Shown here piece by piece: positions 10,283-20,762 of a stretch of DNA of 35,651 nt. The position numbers and the translations under genes were made by a program. Origin of the DNA: Echria macrotheca (taxonomy: Eukaryota; Ascomycota; Sordariomycetes; Sordariales; Schizotheciaceae); assembly GCA_030411725.1 (NCBI GenBank), contig MU839862.1:1-35651 (forward strand). The letters run 5' to 3'. The number at the start of each line of letters is the position of its first letter. The stretch's first letter is position 1. Below the pieces are notes generated by a model. The model searched no databases, was not told the origin of the DNA, and saw nothing but the letters and a program-made list of their open reading frames with translations.

Positions 10283-10813
10283 CTAGACCGCCTCCCCGGA
10301 AAAAGCCTCATCGATAGGCTTATCCAATAGTGCCGCGTGGCCGATGATGACCACGCCGCTCGCGCCAATCAGCCACAGGACGGTACGCCAAGGCGCAGAC
10401 CAGAGTCCGATGGGGATGGCGATGACGTACAGCCCCGTGTAGAGCTGCGAGGTCGTGAACCGGTGCTGGCCGATCTCGAGGTCGCGGCCGTCCAGCTTGC
10501 CAATCACCCACATGCCGACGGTAACGAAAACGATGGTGAAGAGCAGAGCCGTGTTTGTCAGCAGCGCGTAGATGCAGAGCATGACGAAGATGACGGCATA
10601 ATTGCTCGAGAAGTGGCCGAGGTTGTAGTTGACACGCGACTGCATCTCGGCGAAATCGGCCGGTTTGGAGAGGCGCTTGAAGTCGAAGAACTCGGACAGC
10701 GGCCGCAGGTTGGAGAACCGACCGCTGAGAGAGCCGGAGCGGAGGCCGGAGAAGCGCTCCCCAAGGTTCAGACGCGACGTCAGGACGTCCAACGGGATCT
10801 GGATGCGGGCCAT
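10283..10813 (-). CDS. PRA1 family protein (prenylated Rab acceptor / Yip3-like)
   Basis: 176 aa, single exon, ATG at 10813 in context AAGATGGCC. PRA1 proteins are small Golgi/ER membrane proteins that bind prenylated Rab GTPases and help their membrane recycling. The sequence fits: a cytosolic N-terminus with RPLSEFFDFKRLSKPADFAEMQSRVNYNLGHFSSNY (about 38-72), then two long hydrophobic hairpins (about 72-104, AVIFVMLCIYALLTNTALLF and following; about 124-163, LYTGLYVIAIPIGLWSAPW and following), joined by the short polar loop GKLDGRDLEIGQHRF. The C-terminus (LLDKPIDEAFSGEAV) is acidic, as usual for the family. Length matches yeast and animal members. The next gene on the same strand begins within about 60 bp of, or overlapping, its stop. 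Confidence 0.93.
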   Translation of the reverse strand: MARIQIPLDVLTSRLNLGERFSGLRSGSLSGRFSNLRPLSEFFDFKRLSKPADFAEMQSRVNYNLGHFSSNYAVIFVMLCIYALLTNTALLFTIVFVTVGMWVIGKLDGRDLEIGQHRFTTSQLYTGLYVIAIPIGLWSAPWRTVLWLIGASGVVIIGHAALLDKPIDEAFSGEAV

Positions 10814-12430
10814 CTTGACGGTGTTTGCTCAACGAAGAGACTGTAAAGGTGTAGAGGGAAGACCTGAAGAAAAGCTCGTTGCTTGTTCGTATCTAAAGGA
10901 CTGAGGTGTGGACCGGATGGTTTCCGCGTTGAAGTCTTGAGATCTGTCAAGATCGCGCCAGCGTCAGCTTTCAAAAGCCTGAATAAATCTTTGCGCTAGC
11001 AAAACCGGCGGTTCCGAGGTAGCTTCAACCGCAGACACAGCTCCAACGCCAACTGAGGAATGTAAGAAATCTGGACGTACCTATTGCCGTGCTCTGGACA
11101 AGTCGAGAAGTCGTGATGCTGGTTTTCGGAATCGTGTCTTCGGGGAAAAAAGGAGGGAAGCCTCGAATTTTCGTACCAATCAGGAGAGAGGAAATGGAGA
11201 TGGCCCAAATGAGGTGAACTGAGCCCCAGGGCCGCGACAGCGCCCCCGGTCGCCCACAGAGTGGAAACTTCTGCTGTCCCACTCACAGGCCGCTCTCGCC
11301 GCCAATTCAGGACACTCCAGTCCTGGCGACCTACCTCCTGCAAGACTCCTATGGCGTTTGGAGTCTGGTGCAAAGGTAAGGTGAAAAGGAAGAAGAGAGG
11401 GCGGAGAGAAAAGGCGGGCACGGCATTTGGTTTTCTACCGTTATGTAAGGCAGCTTTTGCCCGATTGAGGCGCCCCAACGCAGCTCGCAGGGCCTGCTGT
11501 GAGTTGGCGGTGGGGCGACGGCCTTGGATGGTCTCGCAGGCAGGTCACCTCAGTTCCGACCAGTCAAGTGCTGGAATCCGATTGTCTTGCAGATGGAGAT
11601 CTGGCCTTGTCCGCTGCTTCAAGCTGTCAGATTTGGTGCCCGAAATGGCCTGGTCGGGTATCGGTGCCAGCAGTTGGGTCTGTGAAGGAGACCGTGAAGC
11701 AGTGCGGGGCACTTCCAAGTTCCCACTCGGACGTCACCACATTCCGGACCCAACCATGACAGCCAGGACTTTGGACATCGAGACACCAACCAGAATGAAG
11801 CCTTGGAAGCACTATTGCCCGAGTGCCCGGCTTGCTCGGTTCTAGGGAGCCAGGGAAGTATACTTGGCCCTGACATATATATCTTGGCAATCTTAACAGA
11901 GAAGATGTTTGCCAAGCATTTACATAGCTTAGTCAGTGTAGAGGTTGAGCCCTGAAACTTGGCTCTAGAGAGAGAAGACTGACGTCCTGTTCGCGAGACA
12001 CCGAGAACACCGAGAAGCCAGACACGCCGCCATTCGGTGACCTTCTAATGGCTTCGATACCATGAGATGGCGTATCAAGCGTGTCTAACATGTAAGTCTA
12101 AACACACGAAAGTAATAAACAAGGTGCCATCGCCATAGAGTAACGCATCGAGATGGTGCCACGCAGCAACCGAAGCGAATGCATGTTGTGTACCTGGTGC
12201 CTGTTCAACGAGACCTCCTCCCTCGACCATCACGACTGTTCCCCGCAGCTATTTTGGTTTCCTACTTCTCGGGAAGCGGAGATGAAGCGTGAATCAATCA
12301 TCTCGTTCCTGGTTCTCGTTTTCACCCTTAATGACTGTCGGCGTGTGCAATCCGGGGCCGTGACGTCAGTTTATTAGGTGTCTATATCACCCGAGTTGCC
12401 GGTGTTGTGACGGTGCCCCCTTATTTGAAT

Positions 12431-12456
12431 GTGTGTGTGTGTGTGTGTATGTGTGT
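12431..12456. repeat. (GT)n microsatellite
   Basis: Nine GT units, one AT, then three GT units. A simple sequence repeat, likely length-polymorphic between strains. Confidence 0.95.
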
Positions 12457-12876
12457 CCCGGGTTACGATGACGGACCAGAAGCGGTTGACTCGGCCAGGG
12501 AGCTCCGAGACAAACGGCCCGGTCGACGAAACCCTGGTTTTGACAGAATGTTAGAGAGAGAGAAAATAAATCAAAAAGAAAGAAAAATGAGATTTTGCTG
12601 TGCGGTAGGACCGTCAAGGTTCACCCGGGCAGTTCCCGGTCGCTAACACACCATAGGTAGGCGCACTCTATATTCCGGGAACGTGACCGTGCCTCCGCAT
12701 CAGGTATCAGGTGAAAAAGGCCGTCCGCGTCAGGTTGTTGGACGACTCGCCAACATCCCCCAATAAAACAAACATACCCGATCGTCATCCCCTGCGTTGC
12801 TTCTAGAGCAAGTCCCCAGTAATTGCTTCCATGCAACGCTAATTCTCGTGATATCTTTATATATTTTTGAACTATC

Positions 12877-12889
12877 TATATATAAAAAG
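12877..12889 (+). promoter_or_regulatory. TATA-like box upstream of small secreted protein gene
   Basis: TATATATAAAAAG, about 165 bp before the ATG at 13055. The surrounding 12841-12890 is strongly AT-rich against a GC-rich background. TATA-containing promoters are common for strongly regulated fungal secreted-protein genes. Confidence 0.45.
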
Positions 12890-13054
12890 AACTCGCTCGC
12901 AGTGGCTAGTTAGCTAGCCCGGTTCTCTGAAGCAATCATGACAGAGTCGTCGTCTGAGAAACAAAACCATCCAACACACCACCCACCATCACCATCCTCA
13001 ACTCATAAACTTTCGAGTTCAGTCTCATATCGGGAAAGCGTCAAAAGAGTGATA

Positions 13055-13705
13055 ATGATTCTCTCCGTATTAACGCTCGCGACCCTCGCGCTCTCGTCGC
13101 TCGCCCTGCCGGCGCCAGTAGTACCGGCGCCCAGCGGCGTCCGCAAGGTGTCGACCATCCCGGCCTTCAACGTCACGGGCTTCACAGCGAGCGCGGTAGT
13201 CCTCAGCCACCGCGTCTAGTACGTTTTTTTTCTTTTCGTCTCTTCTCAATATTTCCATTCACCAGGAATACTGACTCCCCCAAAAAGCTACCGCTTCAAC
13301 GTAACATTCTGCCCCGAACTCCCCCACATCGAGTGCTTCGCCCTCGGCACAACCCTCTCCGAGTCCCTCAGCAGCACCCCGCTGACAAAATGCGGACGGT
13401 CGCCGATCGACTCGTCCGCCGACCCGGAGGGCAACACAAAGGACCCCTCGGCCCCGCCGGACCCGGACGTGGCCTTCCAGTGGACGCGGCATGACCAAAC
13501 GGCGGCCAGCGGCGGCGACGGCGGAGAGAGCTCGGTCGCCAGCCTGCTCATCGTGCGCACTCTCGACGACGGCGTGATCGACCAGGCCCAGTATCTTGTG
13601 CCCAGCAACCACACGGAGAATGTGGGCGAGGGCCGGTTCCGGCATGAGGTGTACGGCGGGCCCGAGGACTTTAGCATCCCGGCCTTTCGGTATGAGGTCG
13701 CGTAG
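13055..13705 (+). CDS. small secreted protein (candidate effector or cell-surface protein)
   Basis: Two exons, 13055-13218 and 13288-13705, giving 193 aa. Intron 13219-13287 has donor GTACGT, branch-like ACTGAC and acceptor AAAAAG. Splicing removes an in-frame TAG and joins VVLSHRVYYRFNVTF smoothly. I chose the ATG at 13055 because it gives a classical signal peptide (MILSVLTLATLALSSLALPAP); an upstream in-frame ATG at 12938 would bury it behind a hydrophilic 39-aa stretch. The mature protein is acidic, with three cysteines (FCPE, ECFAL, KCG), N-glycosylation sequons (NVT twice, NHT) and a conserved-looking core (VAFQWTRHD, SLLIVRTLDDGVIDQAQY). No named family recognised; it resembles the class of small secreted proteins of Sordariomycetes. 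Convergent with the GH131 gene, 290 bp apart. Confidence 0.8.
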
Positions 13706-13995
13706 CCTTTTCTCTTTTCCACTCTCTCGACACGAGAAAGAGGAGGAGGGCTAATGGTATCAATTTGGGTAGATTAGATGTGCGTACAAGACGAGTCAGA
13801 TCCCGACTGTGTTCCCGACCCGAGGGACTTGGTGGCCCAAGGAGTTGAGACATAGGATGTGGTGATAATCTGACATGTAACACTATGTCCGAACAAAAGA
13901 TACCTAGATACCCAATGTATATGTATTTATATACACCCTATGTACACACTTTCTACACGCGAACTTTTCTCTACTCGGCTGCAGTAATTCATTGC

Positions 13996-15003
13996 TTACA
14001 GAGAGACGCACGAGCTTGCGCTGTCCTCGAGGAACAGGCTGCCGTAGGTCAAACCCTCGTTCAGGTTGCGCGACTGGAAGCCCGAGTTGACCACGTCGCT
14101 CGTGCCCGTCGGCTTCTTGAGGATGCCGATCTGGTACTGGCCGTTGCCCGAATTGTCATTGCTCACGGCGCTGGTGACGCTCTTGAGCGGCTCGTCGTCC
14201 TTGGAGTAGTAGACTTGAAGGGTGCTGTCGTAACTATTAACATCTACACCGAAGAAAGGGGGGTTAGGAGAGAGACACACTTCTTGTTGAAATCGAGGGT
14301 GATGGCAAAGTTCTGCCAGGCCGTCTTATCGATGGCCGTCGACCAGATCTGCTGGTTCTTGCGGTTGAGGACCTTGTACGTGTCCTTTGCCAGGCTCTGG
14401 CCGATGATGGTGCCGGCCTCAAAGTTGAACTGGTTGGCCGAGTAGTCTGCCGCCTCGTGCCAGACGAGCTGTTCCAGGATTGTTAGCCCCATTCTTGTTT
14501 TTCCCTAGAATAATAAGTGAAAAGGGACACTATACCAAATACTCGTGGCTCAGGTTCAACGCCCGCTGCGCATCCCACTTGAGACTGAAATGCAGCGTCT
14601 TGACGCCCTTGCTGCCGGGACTGTCCGTGTTGGTATCGCCCTGGAACTGCAGACCAGCCCGCCGGAAGCCGTTCTGGGTCTGGAAGATGCTCTTGTCGGA
14701 GATGGTAACCTCGAACGGCTTGGTCGACGCGTTGTCGAAGCGCGGTGTCGCCGCCACGTCGGGGAACTTGATGATGTCGCTCCACTTGAGCTCCTTGCCC
14801 TTGACGTACTCGGCGTTGAACTTGCTGGTGGCGTAGGAATCAAAGTCGGTGGCCACCGTCGTCTTGGCGATGCGCCCGTCGAAGACTACGGGGCACTTGA
14901 CGGTGCCGTTGCCGGCCACGGCGTGCACGTTGTGCGGCGGCGGGCGGGCATCGACGAGCGAGGCCGTAGCCACCATGAGGCCGAGGAGCGTGTGACCGAG
15001 CAT
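13996..15003 (-). CDS. secreted GH131 beta-glucanase
   Basis: Three exons: 14536-15003, 14281-14468 and 13996-14233, giving 297 aa. Introns 14469-14535 (donor GTATAG, branch CTAAC) and 14234-14280 (47 bp, donor GTGTGT) restore continuity as HEYLLVWHEAADY and TLDFNKNYDSTLQVYY. The first 20 residues are a signal peptide ending near VDARPPP. The rest matches the fungal GH131 catalytic domain along its length: CPVVFDGRI, YVKGKELKWSDIIKFP, KPFEVTISDKSIF, NGFRRAGLQFQGDTN, KTLHFSLKWDAQRALNLSHEY, WSTAIDKTAWQNFAITLDF, SNDNSGNGQYQIGILKKPTG, NEGLTYGSLFLEDS. GH131 enzymes act on beta-1,3/1,6- and beta-1,4-glucans during plant biomass attack or colonisation. No CBM1 or GPI signal; it ends shortly after the catalytic domain. 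Confidence 0.93.
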
Positions 15004-16343
15004 GATTTCGTCTCCAAAAAATGGGCTGATTTGCGCTCTTCTCTCAACAGTCTGCTGTCACCTGCCTCTAGAGAGACGGGTGCCCCCGCCCTCAAATACA
15101 TTTTCTCTCAATCGCATCATGCCCGCTCCGTTCGTTATTCAGCCGAGCGATGAAAATAAGATAATGTCTTGCACTTTGGCGAGCGGGTTGTCGAACCGTC
15201 TTTGCGTGCGGGCGGCGGTTGCGAAGGCAGGAACGGTTACCGGATGGGTGTGATGTTCCGCTTTCCCATATTGCTTGTGGGGAACCCCTGGGTCGTTCCG
15301 TTCGTCTATCCGGCGGCCAATCGCACGTCATCCGGGAGCTGGAATTGGTTCCATGATCTTGCGTGCTTTTGACTGGTTCTAGACGAGGAAGACAAGTGTC
15401 AAGTGTTCTTGGTGTTGTCGTCGACAAACCCCTAACCCTGGACCTTTAGCTCCGAGATTGAAGTCGTCCGGGCAGTTTGATGGTCCATCGCGAGGCCTTA
15501 ACATCAAATGACCGTAGCCTCCCATTGAGTCTTCAGAGACCATCCCGATATTTTCCTTTTCGACAGTAGTCAAAAAGACCGCATCACGAACTCGACTCTC
15601 AGCCCTGCCAAGAACCCCCGTCGAGTGGGACCGGGAATCGGGTCGACCCGGACAGACAACTTCAACCCTGCCTCGTTTTCCTCCCTCTCCTTGGGCTTCC
15701 CAAATCCTACACTACACCGGGAAAGACAGGAACCCCACCAGCCAAGCACTGAGCTCAACCAAGTTTGTTGATCAGCCCCGAGTCTGACAGCGAAGCAGGA
15801 CCGAGTCAAAAAAGAGCGCGGGGAAATGCGGGGCCGGCGACGGTCGGAGGATCACGGGATCCACCCGAACCACTCACCGGGCGCCCAAGAGACAGACACG
15901 AAATACGACAGCCTTCCGGTCAGGGGTGTTTTCTATGGAGGCCAGGCATTTGTTTGGTTATCCCTTATGCCAGCCTTGCCTTGATCTCGGGAATAAGTAC
16001 GCCTCAATGGAATGCCTGCCGTGGCCAAGTTCATGATTTGTCTATAAAAGAGAGCAGGTCGTCGTCGTTTTGATCATGGATACCGTTAGATAGACCGAGC
16101 TGATCAGACCAGTATATAACCTGATCTGACTTTTGAATCCCAAACCGTCTCTTATTTGCGCTCATCCTCATTAAGAACGACTTACACCCCCTCCCTGCCC
16201 TCTCTCCCTTCCTTCACGACTTACACATCCCGTCTCTCCCTGCCTTCACCAAAACCTCCCATCAACCTCCCATCAACCTCCCCAACACCCACCGAAACAC
16301 CACATCCCACATTGATCCAAAAAAACAAAGCAACAACACAAAA
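15004..16343. other. divergent intergenic region (GH131 / YbjQ gene)
   Basis: About 1.3 kb holding both promoters. No protein family, tRNA or transposon seen. A GTGGGG word at about 15278 fits the carbon-catabolite CreA/CRE-1 consensus SYGGRG, but such short words are frequent. The right end (16150-16343) is a CT/CA-rich leader with short tandem repeats, ending in an A-rich sequence just before the ATG. Confidence 0.45.
16253..16282. repeat. 11-bp tandem repeat in 5' leader
   Basis: Nearly three copies of an 11-bp unit (AACCTCCCATC) in the pyrimidine-rich leader of the YbjQ gene. Confidence 0.7.
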
Positions 16344-16949
16344 ATGGCCTCAACAACTTCCCCCGCAACCCAACCCACCCCATCAGCAACCGACCCCTTC
16401 TCCCTCCAAGACCTCCACTGCTTCACCGAAACAAACGGCGTAATAACCACCACCATGTCCGTCCGGCCCCCCCCCCTCCTTCCCCCTTTCCCCCCCCCCC
16501 CCCCCCCCCCCCCATCTCACTCACTCACCCACATCATAGGTTCGACATCCCCGGCTACCGCGTGACCAAAATCCTAGGCGCAGTCTACGGCCTAACCGTC
16601 CGCTCCCGAAACTGGGCCGCCGCGCTAGGAATGGTCCTCAAGAGCGTCGCCGGCGGCGAGCTAAAGTGGTTTACCAACATGGTATTTTATTTCCTTTCCT
16701 TCCTCCCCCAAAAATGATCTAGGTAGTAGGTTGACAAGAAAAAAATAGTTGTACAACGCCCGCAACGACGCCATCGGCCGCATCGTCGCCGAGACGCAAT
16801 CGCGCGGCGGCAACGCCGTCATCTGTCTGCGTTTCGACGCCGGCGAGATCGGCGGCGGGTTCGCGCAGGTTTGTGCCTACGGGACGGCGGCGATTATCGA
16901 GAAGATTGATGATGGCGGGGATGTGCATCCGCAGTTGATTTCCCAGTAG
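16344..16949 (+). CDS. YbjQ/UPF0145 family protein (putative heavy-metal-binding fold)
   Basis: Three exons: 16344-16456, 16540-16681 and 16749-16949, giving 151 aa. Intron 1 (16457-16539, donor GTCCGT, acceptor CATAG) contains long poly-C runs. Intron 2 (16682-16748) has donor GTATTT and acceptor AATAG. Joined protein: short Thr/Ser/Pro-rich leader, then GVITTTMFDIPGYRVTKILG, GAVYGLTVRSRNW, KSVAGGELKWFTNMLYNAR, IGRIVAETQSRGGNAVICLRFD, and FAQVCAYGTAAIIEKID. This is the full length and motif order of the bacterial YbjQ/UPF0145 fold (about 105 aa, pentameric in bacteria). Its biochemical role is unknown; the heavy-metal name is historical. The start has a good A-rich context (CACAAAAATGGCC). 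Confidence 0.93.
16490..16513 (+). repeat. poly-C tract inside intron 1 of the YbjQ gene
   Basis: 24 consecutive C, with a further run of 10 C at 16467-16476, between donor 16457 and acceptor 16539. The tract acts as part of an extreme pyrimidine run but is separated from the acceptor by about 26 nt. Homopolymer length is unreliable in assemblies. Confidence 0.9.
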
Positions 16950-17250
16950 AAGATATTATCAAGACTCTTCTTCCTCTTTGCATTATTTTCATTTTGGATT
17001 TTGTTTGGATCGCTCGGATGGAGGGAAACCAAACCTAGGATGAACGGGTTGTTGCTGAGACTAGACTAATAATGAGGCGGATCATGAGCTGTTTTGTATG
17101 GAATATACCCGAGTTTTGTATACCAAAGTTTGGATACCACAATCGACATACACTTCTATATCCCTACACAGATAATAAATACGAAAGAAAGAAAGAAAAC
17201 GCCAGCTATGCCTACCAAAACGCCGTACAATGTATATATCCGAACAAAAA
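16950..17250. other. convergent 3' region
   Basis: 300 bp between the stop codons of the YbjQ gene and dapB. AT-rich with T-rich stretches, typical of fungal 3' UTRs. Nothing else seen. Confidence 0.5.
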
Positions 17251-20053
17251 TCACTCAGCCTCAACCGGCGCCGGACGCTGGCTCTTCTCAAAAAACCCAA
17301 CCGGCTTCGCGTTCGAAATCTTGAGCCACTCGCCATTGAAAGCATTCACCAGCCAGTTGTTCAGTTCTGTCTCTCCGTTAGCATCATCCCATCCAGAGAA
17401 CCAGAACCCACTCACTGTCATATACAATCCGGTTCGCATTATGAAACCGGATCCCGTGATCACTATCCGGGAACACATGGACATCATAGTTCTCCACGCC
17501 GGCGAGATCCAAGTTATCCAGCAGCGTCAGCGAGTTCTGCATATGCACATTATCGTCGGCCACGCCGTGCATCAGCAGGAACCGCACATTGCCCGCCAGC
17601 GCCGTCACATTTGTCACGGCGCTCGTCTGGTAGCCGTCCGGATTAGTCTGCGGCGTTAGCATGTACCGCTCCGTGTAGATGCTATCATAAAAGCGCCAGT
17701 CCGTCACGGGCGCCACCGCCATGCCGTAGCTGAACCTGCGACCGCCGTCCTGCTCGAGCGTTTTGAGCGTGGTAAACCCGCCGTAGCTCCAGCCCCAGAT
17801 GGCAATCTTGGACTCGTCCACGTAGCTCTTCTCGGCCCAGATCTTGGCCGCTGCAATCTGGTCGTGCGCCTCGATGTTGCCCAGGTTCCCGCGGGTCAGG
17901 ACCCGGTTCTTGCGTCCGATAAAACCGGTGCCGCGCCCGTCGACCGTGACGCAGACGTAACCCAGACCCGCCGCGACGTAGGACTGGAAGTCAACGTTGA
18001 ATTTCTTTTCTACTGACTGAGAACCCGGGCCGCTGTACTGCTGGAAGAGCACGGGGTATTTCTTCTTCTCGTCGAAATGAGGCGGCCGTCTCTCGACGTA
18101 GTTGAGCTCAACGCCATCAACATTGATGGTCCCGTAGATCTTGATCGGCAACTCGTGCTTCCTAGCATTGTCGGCAAGCGCGTCATTCTTCTCTACAATA
18201 TGCTCGTACTTGCTCGGGTTGCTGGGCGTGCTGATGACCTTTTGCCAGGGGATGCCCGGTCCGCTGTACGACAGAAGAGCATATCCAGCCCCTGTCGAGA
18301 AAGATATCCCATAGTACCCCTCAGAGCTGGTATCGGAAATCGGTGTGATGTCCCCGCCCGTCAGGTTAACCTGATAGACGTGTCGCTGGATCGACGACTC
18401 CTTGGTCGCAACAAAGTAAACAAGGTTCCGCTCCAAATCTACGGCCGACGGCGCTTCCACAACCTCCCAGGGGCCAGAGGTGAGCATGACGGGCTGCGGG
18501 TTGTCCAGAGGGGTAAAGTATCCGAGATGCTCGTTGTCGTCGTGGATGACGGTGTCGATATATCCATCTTCGGGACGGCCCTTGGAGGGGTCGGCCGGGA
18601 TGTACTTGGTATTGTGAGAAATCTCAAACCAACCCCCATCGATCGCCTTGACATTGACAGTCCGAACAGCCCGTCCTGTGCGAGCCTTCACGTCGACGAG
18701 ATCGACCCGCATAATGTCACTAACACGGTTCGTCTCCTTGATGAGAACCTTGTCGCCGGCCCACTTGACATCGGTGATGAGCCGATCCTCGTCCGCAAAG
18801 CCCCCGGTGATGTCTATGGAGAATACATCACCCTTAGCAACGTCGTAGAACTTGAGGTCGACAATAGGATTATGGGCGCCGGCCTTGGGATACTTGATGA
18901 GCCTGACTTCGGGGTACGCTTCCTCGCCAGGCTTGGGCTCCACCCCACTAGGCCGCGAGACAAAGTACTGGATCGGGTATTCTGGCACTCCCGTCTCGTT
19001 GGTGCGCAGAAACGCAATGTATTTGCCATCGTCGGACCACCACGTGGCGCTCGCACCAGAAAAGACTTCTTCCTCGTACACCCAATCCGGAACACCGTTG
19101 AAGACCTCGGCGCCGCCATCCTTTGTAATCTGCACAGCTTTGTCGGAGCCGATCGTGCGCAAGAACATATTGTTATCCCTTGTATACACAATCGCGTCGC
19201 TTGTCGGGCTCCACGATGCAAGCTGGAGGCGGGCGTCGGGTTCGCCGGGAACAAGCGGCTCGGCCGTCTGGCTCTCGACATCAAAGATCCAGTAGGCGGC
19301 ATAAGAAGAATGGCGCCAGTTGGACTGCACATCGGTAGCGACCAGGACCTTCTTCAGATCCCGGCTGGCGCCTACCCCCTCGGGGAAGTATGTCTTGTCC
19401 TGATACTCGAACGACGGGCTCTTGATCAGCGTTTTGCTGCTCTGTATCTTTGCGCCGCCGGCAGCGTCCGGGTTCTGTTGCCTGACATCCTCCACCACGA
19501 GGTAGTCCTTGCCAGAGGCGCCCTTCTCCACCAAGAGCCCGTCCTCGCCGTTTGCGCCGGCGATCCAGCTGATGGAGTGCCGCCGCGGATACCACACACC
19601 GTTAATGACCTGGTCGAGCGTGATGGCCTTCCCGTTCCCGCGCACGACCGTCGCCTGCGGATCGTGCTCAAAGTGGGATGCCGGCTTGTAGGCCTTGGAC
19701 GAGATGTAGACAAACAGGCCGACGACCCACGAGGCGACCAGCAGACCAGACAAGACGATGAGAACCTTCTTCATGCCCTTGTCCATGCGCTTCGGCCCCG
19801 GGCCCCCGAGGGCCTCCGGGCGCGAGGAGGTGCCATTGGCGAGAAAGGGGCCCGACTCGAGGTCGTCGGCGAGCGGATCGTCCTTGAGGGTGTCGTTTTC
19901 GTCGTTCTCGTCGTAGGCGTGGCGGGCCTCCTTTGCAGCGAGGCGCTCCTCGATGCGGTCGAAGACCAGACTGATGGTGGAGACGGAGGAATCGGATTCG
20001 TGCGACATCCTGTTGCCGTCGTTCGCAGACGGATTGTCCGAGTAGGGCGCCAT
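17251..20053 (-). CDS. dapB: dipeptidyl aminopeptidase type IV (vacuolar DapB), S9B family
   Basis: Two exons, 17416-20053 and 17251-17366; 917 aa from the ATG at 20053 (an in-frame ATG at 20080 would add nine residues). Intron 17367-17415 has donor GTGAGT, branch GCTAAC and acceptor GACAG, and joins IVYDKLNNWLVNAFNGEW. DapB is a type II vacuolar membrane serine peptidase that removes X-Pro or X-Ala dipeptides from N-termini. Seen here: a disordered cytosolic arm (1-95), one transmembrane helix (about 97-118, VLIVLSGLLVASWVVGLFVY), a beta-propeller with the DPP-IV substrate-binding motif DWVYEEEVF, then an alpha/beta hydrolase domain with nucleophile Ser756 in GWSYGG, Asp833 in HGVADDNVH and His866 in DSDHGIRF. 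The catalytic triad is complete and the length is usual for fungal DapB. Confidence 0.96.
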
Positions 20054-20762
20054 GGTCGGACCGCTCTCGTGGTTGTGCATCTTCGCTCTCCAACCTGGCA
20101 ACGGGTGTGATGTCAATGGCCACACTGTACGTGGGCTCGGAAGGGTGCGTAGCCTGTGTCGGGTCACAGTGAAACCATTGCGGACGTTGTCGTGTTCTGG
20201 CACTTTCAGATGGCAGTTGCCAGATGTGACACGACGCCGCGACACGGCACAGCTGCCAGCACGTCAATCAGGGTCCTTCCCGGCTATAACCCTAACCCTT
20301 ATCACGCCTCTCGACGTGTAAAGAAGCCCGTCCTCTCAAAAATAGAAAAAAGGTTTAGATAGAGAAAATGACAATCCGCTAAGTTCTTCATGTCAAAATC
20401 AAAACTGTCACATCTCGTATTGGGTGCAAGTTTGACGTTCCAGCCCCCTGCGCCGGGCTGCGGCCGACCGAGTTGAAACATTCAAAACGGGCCGCGGCCG
20501 GATCGCGGAGAGGAAGGGGGGGAGAAGTCGGAGAGTCAACAGCCGCCGGCCCGGGCAAACGGGCCAACACACCGTGTGCCGTCGGCACGGGGTCGACAGT
20601 GCCGGAGACAAGGGAGCAGTGCAAGTCCGGTGTGGCGTCCAAAACGGCCAATCACGCCTCAACCACTTCTGCAGTCTGACCAGACATGATATGATGGGCT
20701 AGGCATTTACTCCCTCCCCGCTTGCTACCCGAAGGTGCAGACCACGGCCTCGCCAGCATACC
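20054..20762. other. divergent promoter region (dapB / DUF1868 gene)
   Basis: About 700 bp between genes pointing away from each other. It contains a telomere-like repeat at 20287-20300. The minus-strand dapB frame stays open to 20245 but its only sensible ATGs are at 20053 and 20080. Nothing else recognised. Confidence 0.45.
20287..20300 (-). repeat. short interstitial telomere-like repeat (TTAGGG)2
   Basis: Two tandem CCCTAA units (TAACCCTAACCCTT) in the dapB upstream region; on the minus strand it reads AAGGGTTAGGGTTA. In fungi such 'telobox' words can bind Tbf1/TRF-type proteins near promoters. A similar word occurs at 30091-30103. Confidence 0.5.

Larger units (their letters stand above)
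10814..13054. other. intergenic region between PRA1 and the small secreted protein gene
   Basis: About 2.2 kb between divergent genes. No protein family, tRNA or transposon recognised. The longest open frame (about 194 codons, 11261-11845, plus strand) has no domain and unconvincing composition. It contains a GT microsatellite at 12431-12456 and a strong TATA-like element near 12880. The left part (10814-10990) is likely the PRA1 5' leader and promoter. Confidence 0.5.

Noticed and set aside
11261..11845. 194-codon plus-strand open frame
   Set aside because: No recognisable motif, no signal peptide and non-coding-like composition.
13216..13218. stop codon interrupting the small secreted protein
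   Set aside because: The intron with donor GTACGT starts within the TAG, and the joined exons read smoothly.
18077..20110. 677-codon plus-strand open frame
   Set aside because: It is exactly antisense to dapB, whose frame has full family continuity and catalytic triad. The antisense frame is open because of GC-rich third positions.
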